Assembly (NCBI GenBank): GCA_028274465.1 | Contig: CM051456.1 | Location: 17,263,745-17,327,744 of the forward strand | Length of the DNA: 64,000 nt | From: Plantago ovata | Taxonomy: Eukaryota; Streptophyta; Magnoliopsida; Lamiales; Plantaginaceae | Direction of reading: 5' to 3' | Part shown: piece after piece, positions 60,622 to 64,000 of the stretch | Position numbering within the stretch: the first letter of the stretch is position 1 | How the letters are laid out: each line of letters starts with the position of its first letter | Position numbers and translations under genes: made by a program | The notes under the pieces: generated by a model | Told to the model about the DNA's origin: nothing | What the model saw: the letters and a program-made list of their open reading frames with translations, nothing else | Databases searched by the model: none

Positions 60622-63600
60622 ATGGACAATCGTTCGCACTCCTCCGTGCGAGTGCTGGTTCGGCCGCCCACAGCTCCCACCCCTCCCCCTCCGCCTATTT
60701 CCACCCCCACTCCACCCCTTACCTCCGTCCAACCCGAACCTTCCGGCACTCCTCAAAATGGCGTTGTGGTCGTAGGTTTTATCGGAAACCGGTCCGATGA
60801 CTTGGCTCAACTCATCAACAAAGTCATCGACTCCAATGTCTTCGGCTCTGGAACCCTAGACACTTCGTTTCGATTCGAGGAGCCGGAGATAGCTCGATGG
60901 CTCGATACAAGGAAATTGAGCTTCTATCATGACCAGGGGAAGGGGATTTTGTTCGTGCAGTTTTCACCAACTGGTTTTGGATGCGGGTTGAGGTCGGATG
61001 ATCAGGAGCTTGGTGATCTTCAGGGCCTTCTCTTCATGTTCTCTGTATGTTTTTTCTTCTCATTTTTCATTTTCTGCATATATTATAATATTAAGTTGTA
61101 TTTTGTTTATTAGGATTAGAAGATGCTAGTACTGGTGTTTATTATGTCTTGTTGAAATTTCATAATATTAGAGACTACTAGATAGCTTCGCTTTTCGAAA
61201 TGTGAATGTAGACTGTTTTAATACTGGGAAAGCACACACACAATCTATATTGTCACAAGTTTGCGTAGTTTAAACAGAAAGAGGGCGAAGAGTTTGCTGG
61301 TTTAACTGCGAAGGGAGAGTGTTTGTCTTTACTCTTTAGTAGGAAGCACGTTGTCTACTCTGATTCGTGACACACACTTGAGTCGGAAAGTATTGTTTGC
61401 ATTGGGTAGGTGTAACTCTGGTTTGTTATGAATACCTAGGTAACAGTTAGAGATAATAATCACGCATGCCGTGCAACATGTAGAGCTTGATATCATAATC
61501 CATTCTTGGGTATCTGTGCTTCCATATTGTATAAATGCAATAACTCACTCCACAAGCTACTGTAAGAGATTGCAACACTCACTTATTTGATCATTCAGCA
61601 TTTACCTATCACGTTTATTAAATCTTGTTAACTGTATGCGTATAAATTTTCCGGCCTGTGACTTTCTTGATCCTCATCGAACTTCTCTAAATGGGACTAG
61701 TATAGAAACCCGGAGCATGAGACCATATGTCAAATAAAACAAAATTTGTCTGTATATGCAATCTTTTATTGCCGCCAGTACTCGCTTGAAATCTTCAAAG
61801 TTTGCAAGCCACGTGATCAGATTTTAGCAGTGCAGGTATGTCACGTTGTAATACTTGTTCAAGAGGGGTCACGATTTGAAACTCAAATGTTGCAAAAGTT
61901 CCGGGTTGTGCAAGCTGCTAAACATGCAATAACATCACATTTTAGATCACAAAATTTGCCTCCAACAACATCTCGGGAGCGTTCTTCGGCTTCTCCATGG
62001 ATGTCGTCTTCTGGTGCATCACCTAGCAATCCCACTCCTGGCAAAATTCGAGGCCGTAATGGTTCAACAATCACAGTTATGTCTGGTTTAGGTACTCATA
62101 CCTCTTTGTTACCTGGTCAATGTATCCCAGTAATACTCTTTGTTTTCCTCGATGATTTCACTGAGATTCAACCTAACGGAAGTTCGGAAGAGCCTTCAGA
62201 GACCTCAATAAATTCATCAGCTAGTTTGACCGGTTCGGCTAGAGTAGGCCCGCCAATAAAAGGGCCTGGCTCTGTTGTTGTGCTTGCACGACCTACTAAT
62301 AAATCTGAAAGTGGACCGAAGAAGAAGTTACAGTCATCTCTTGAAGCACAAATTCGCTTTTCAATTAAAAAATGTCGGACGCTTTCTGTTTCCGAGAGTA
62401 GCCATACTGGCTTAAGGAGTGGGGCTACATCTAATTCAGCCCCTTTGTTCTCACTGGATGCATCAAAAGCTGTTTCACTTGTAGATGCCTGTTCCTGTCA
62501 AAGTGGTGAATCTCTTGAGTTTGCTATTAGCCTTGTTGAAGAAGTACTAGAAGGGAAAGCGACACCTGATTCTCTTCTGCTTGAAAGCCACCATAAAGAT
62601 ACAAAGAAAGAAGACATTATCTCTCTCAATGAGTTCATCTACAAGCAGGCCGATATATTAAGAGGGAAAAGTGGCATGGTTGCTACCAACAGTGGGTCTG
62701 CTGGCATTGGCATGGCTGCTGTCGCTGCAGCAGCTGCTGCCGCATCAGTTGGTTCTGGGAAAAAGGTAAATGCCCCTGCGCTACCGAGTTTAGAGATGTG
62801 GTCATCTTCATGTCAGCTAATTCTTCATGAAATTCTCTCTAGAAAACATGCAAGAACAAAGGATGCTGATAGCAACCTAAAGAGTGCTGGTTCCTCACAG
62901 ACTGGGAATTTAACTTCTTCCGATCCCTTTCGATCTGCTGTTTCTCACCTGGAAAATGGCATTGGGATGAACACTAGATTCTCAACCTTATGGTGTGAAA
63001 AGGCCTTTCCAGTTGCCAAGGAAGTTTATTTAGATGACCTACCGCCTTGTTATCCAAGTGCTCAGCACGAGGACCATTTAAAGAAGGCTATACTAGCCCT
63101 GATCTCTATGGTAAAGGGACCTTCTGTACAACTCTATCTTAAAAAATTAAAAGATGAATGCACGTCTATCTGGAGTTCTGGACGGCAACAATGTGATGCC
63201 ATTAGTCTGACTGGGAATCCCTGTATTCATCAGAGGCATGAAAACAGAGATCTTCTAGAAGAAGATGTCAAGCTGCATTCAAGTGGATTTGTGTATCTCC
63301 ATGCTTGTGCATGTGGCCGTTCTAGGAGTTTACGACCAGACCCCTTTGATTATGACACCGCGAATGTTGCCTTTAATGTTTTTGCCGATTGTGATAAGCT
63401 TCTTCCTACGGCCAAGTTTCCAGAAGGGAGAATTAAGGAACCTATTCAACCTTCAAATTGGCATCTGGTCCGAATTGGGGGTGCACGGTACTATGATCCT
63501 TCAAAGGGCTTACTTCAGAGTGGTTTTTGTGCAACTCAAAAGTTTCTTCTTAAGTGGACTATATCAGAGAAGCTAAATGAAGATAATCGTTCGCTGGTCA

Positions 63601-64000
63601 TTGATTTCCAACGAGATCCCTTAGAGAGAAACGTCAGTGGTGACATCATTGTCGATGCTACTAACAAGATATCTCATGCTGATCGGGTGACAGCTGGGGT
63701 AGTGCAGGATGGAATTGACTCACGGGTGATGCCCCCTTCTGATGTCCCTTTGTCGAACAATAAAAACATGAATTTTGGCCGGGCGTTGTCTAACTTTTCA
63801 ATGAAGAAACCTTTCTCCGAAGTTGTTGCTGGACCGGCTTCTGCTAATTCGGGGTTTCCCCCTCTCTTTTCAAGGAAACAACCTTTACTAGATCCTGACA
63901 GAGGTGTTAAGCTACACCTCCTAGGGCACCTGCCTGTGGAGAATTCTGGGGTGGTTGCTTATAATCAAGAGTCTAAAAAAGCTGAAAGTGCGTCTGTTGA
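60622..64000 (+). CDS. SMG8: SMG8, nonsense-mediated mRNA decay factor, 5' part
   Basis: Exon 1 (60622-61044) and exon 2 (61836 to beyond 64000) encode at least 862 codons without a stop. Intron 1 (61045-61835) is GT-AG and phase 0. The start has a Pro-rich segment (VRPPTAPTPPPPPISTPTPP), then GVVVVGFIGNRSDDLAQLIN, a nucleotide-binding-like fold of SMG8/SMG9, and across the junction LLFMFSVCHVVILVQEGSRF. Later parts include SLEAQIRFSIKKCRTLS, an Ala run (AAVAAAAAAA), and the Cys-rich FVYLHACACGRSRSLRPDPF motif of SMG8. In animals, SMG8 with SMG9 restrains the SMG1 kinase that phosphorylates UPF1. The protein continues past the window. Upstream, GCCCA/TGGGC boxes lie at about 60451-60490. Confidence 0.93.

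Noticed and set aside
1-64000. A CRISPR array, operon or other prokaryotic system
   Set aside because: No spaced short direct repeats or gene strings of that kind occur; the genes are spliced plant genes.

Overview
The window looks like nuclear DNA of a flowering plant, most likely a core eudicot. The genes have many short GT-AG introns. Plant-only families are present: pheophorbide a oxygenase, an ATL RING-H2 protein, a ZAT-type C2H2 repressor and a plastid ribosomal protein. The spacers are AT-rich and full of small plant transposon relics. I cannot name the species.

Six conventional genes are well supported: an intronless ATL RING-H2 E3 ligase (8805-9455, +); a seven-exon RING-HC protein of 787 aa (19903-15406, -); CKS1 (32086-33240, +); pheophorbide a oxygenase PAO (37799-40842, +, seven exons, 534 aa); plastid ribosomal protein L9 (42739-45129, +, six exons, 197 aa); and a ZAT5-like two-finger repressor (52411-51491, -). 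The N-terminal part of SMG8 (60622 to the window edge, +) and a 71-aa conserved-looking membrane microprotein (36633-36946, +) complete the set. For the multi-exon genes, every exon junction was checked for GT-AG and reading phase. Two F-box family relics (6612-7230 and 41545-41937, both -) look like pseudogenes.

The rest is mainly mobile-element debris with readable ends. A 3.83-kb PIF/Harbinger element (1463-5296) has TAA target duplications, a Myb/SANT-like ORF1 and a DDE transposase ORF2, each with one apparent frameshift. Non-autonomous elements include a MULE-type element with 9-bp target duplications (23201-23853), a hAT MITE with a perfect 8-bp duplication (11603-11946), three Stowaway MITEs (22081, 27131, 29553), and three Tourist/Harbinger MITEs (33992, 50347, 56276). 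There are several LINE 3' fragments (14225, 22613, 54200, 59788), one LINE-like footprint reduced to its tail (42097), and three tRNA-derived SINEs (10319, 26440, 58936). LTR-like stretches lie at 76-1272, 12480-13552 and possibly 54650-55450.

The genes do not form a pathway cluster. PAO (chlorophyll breakdown) and RPL9 (plastid translation) are both plastid-directed neighbours, which may be chance. The features most worth a second look are the tandem array inside CKS1 intron 2, which repeats the true splice acceptor, the 71-aa microprotein with a long 5'UTR intron, the self-complementary MULE termini, and an unassigned pair of ORFs at 28.75-29.24 kb.
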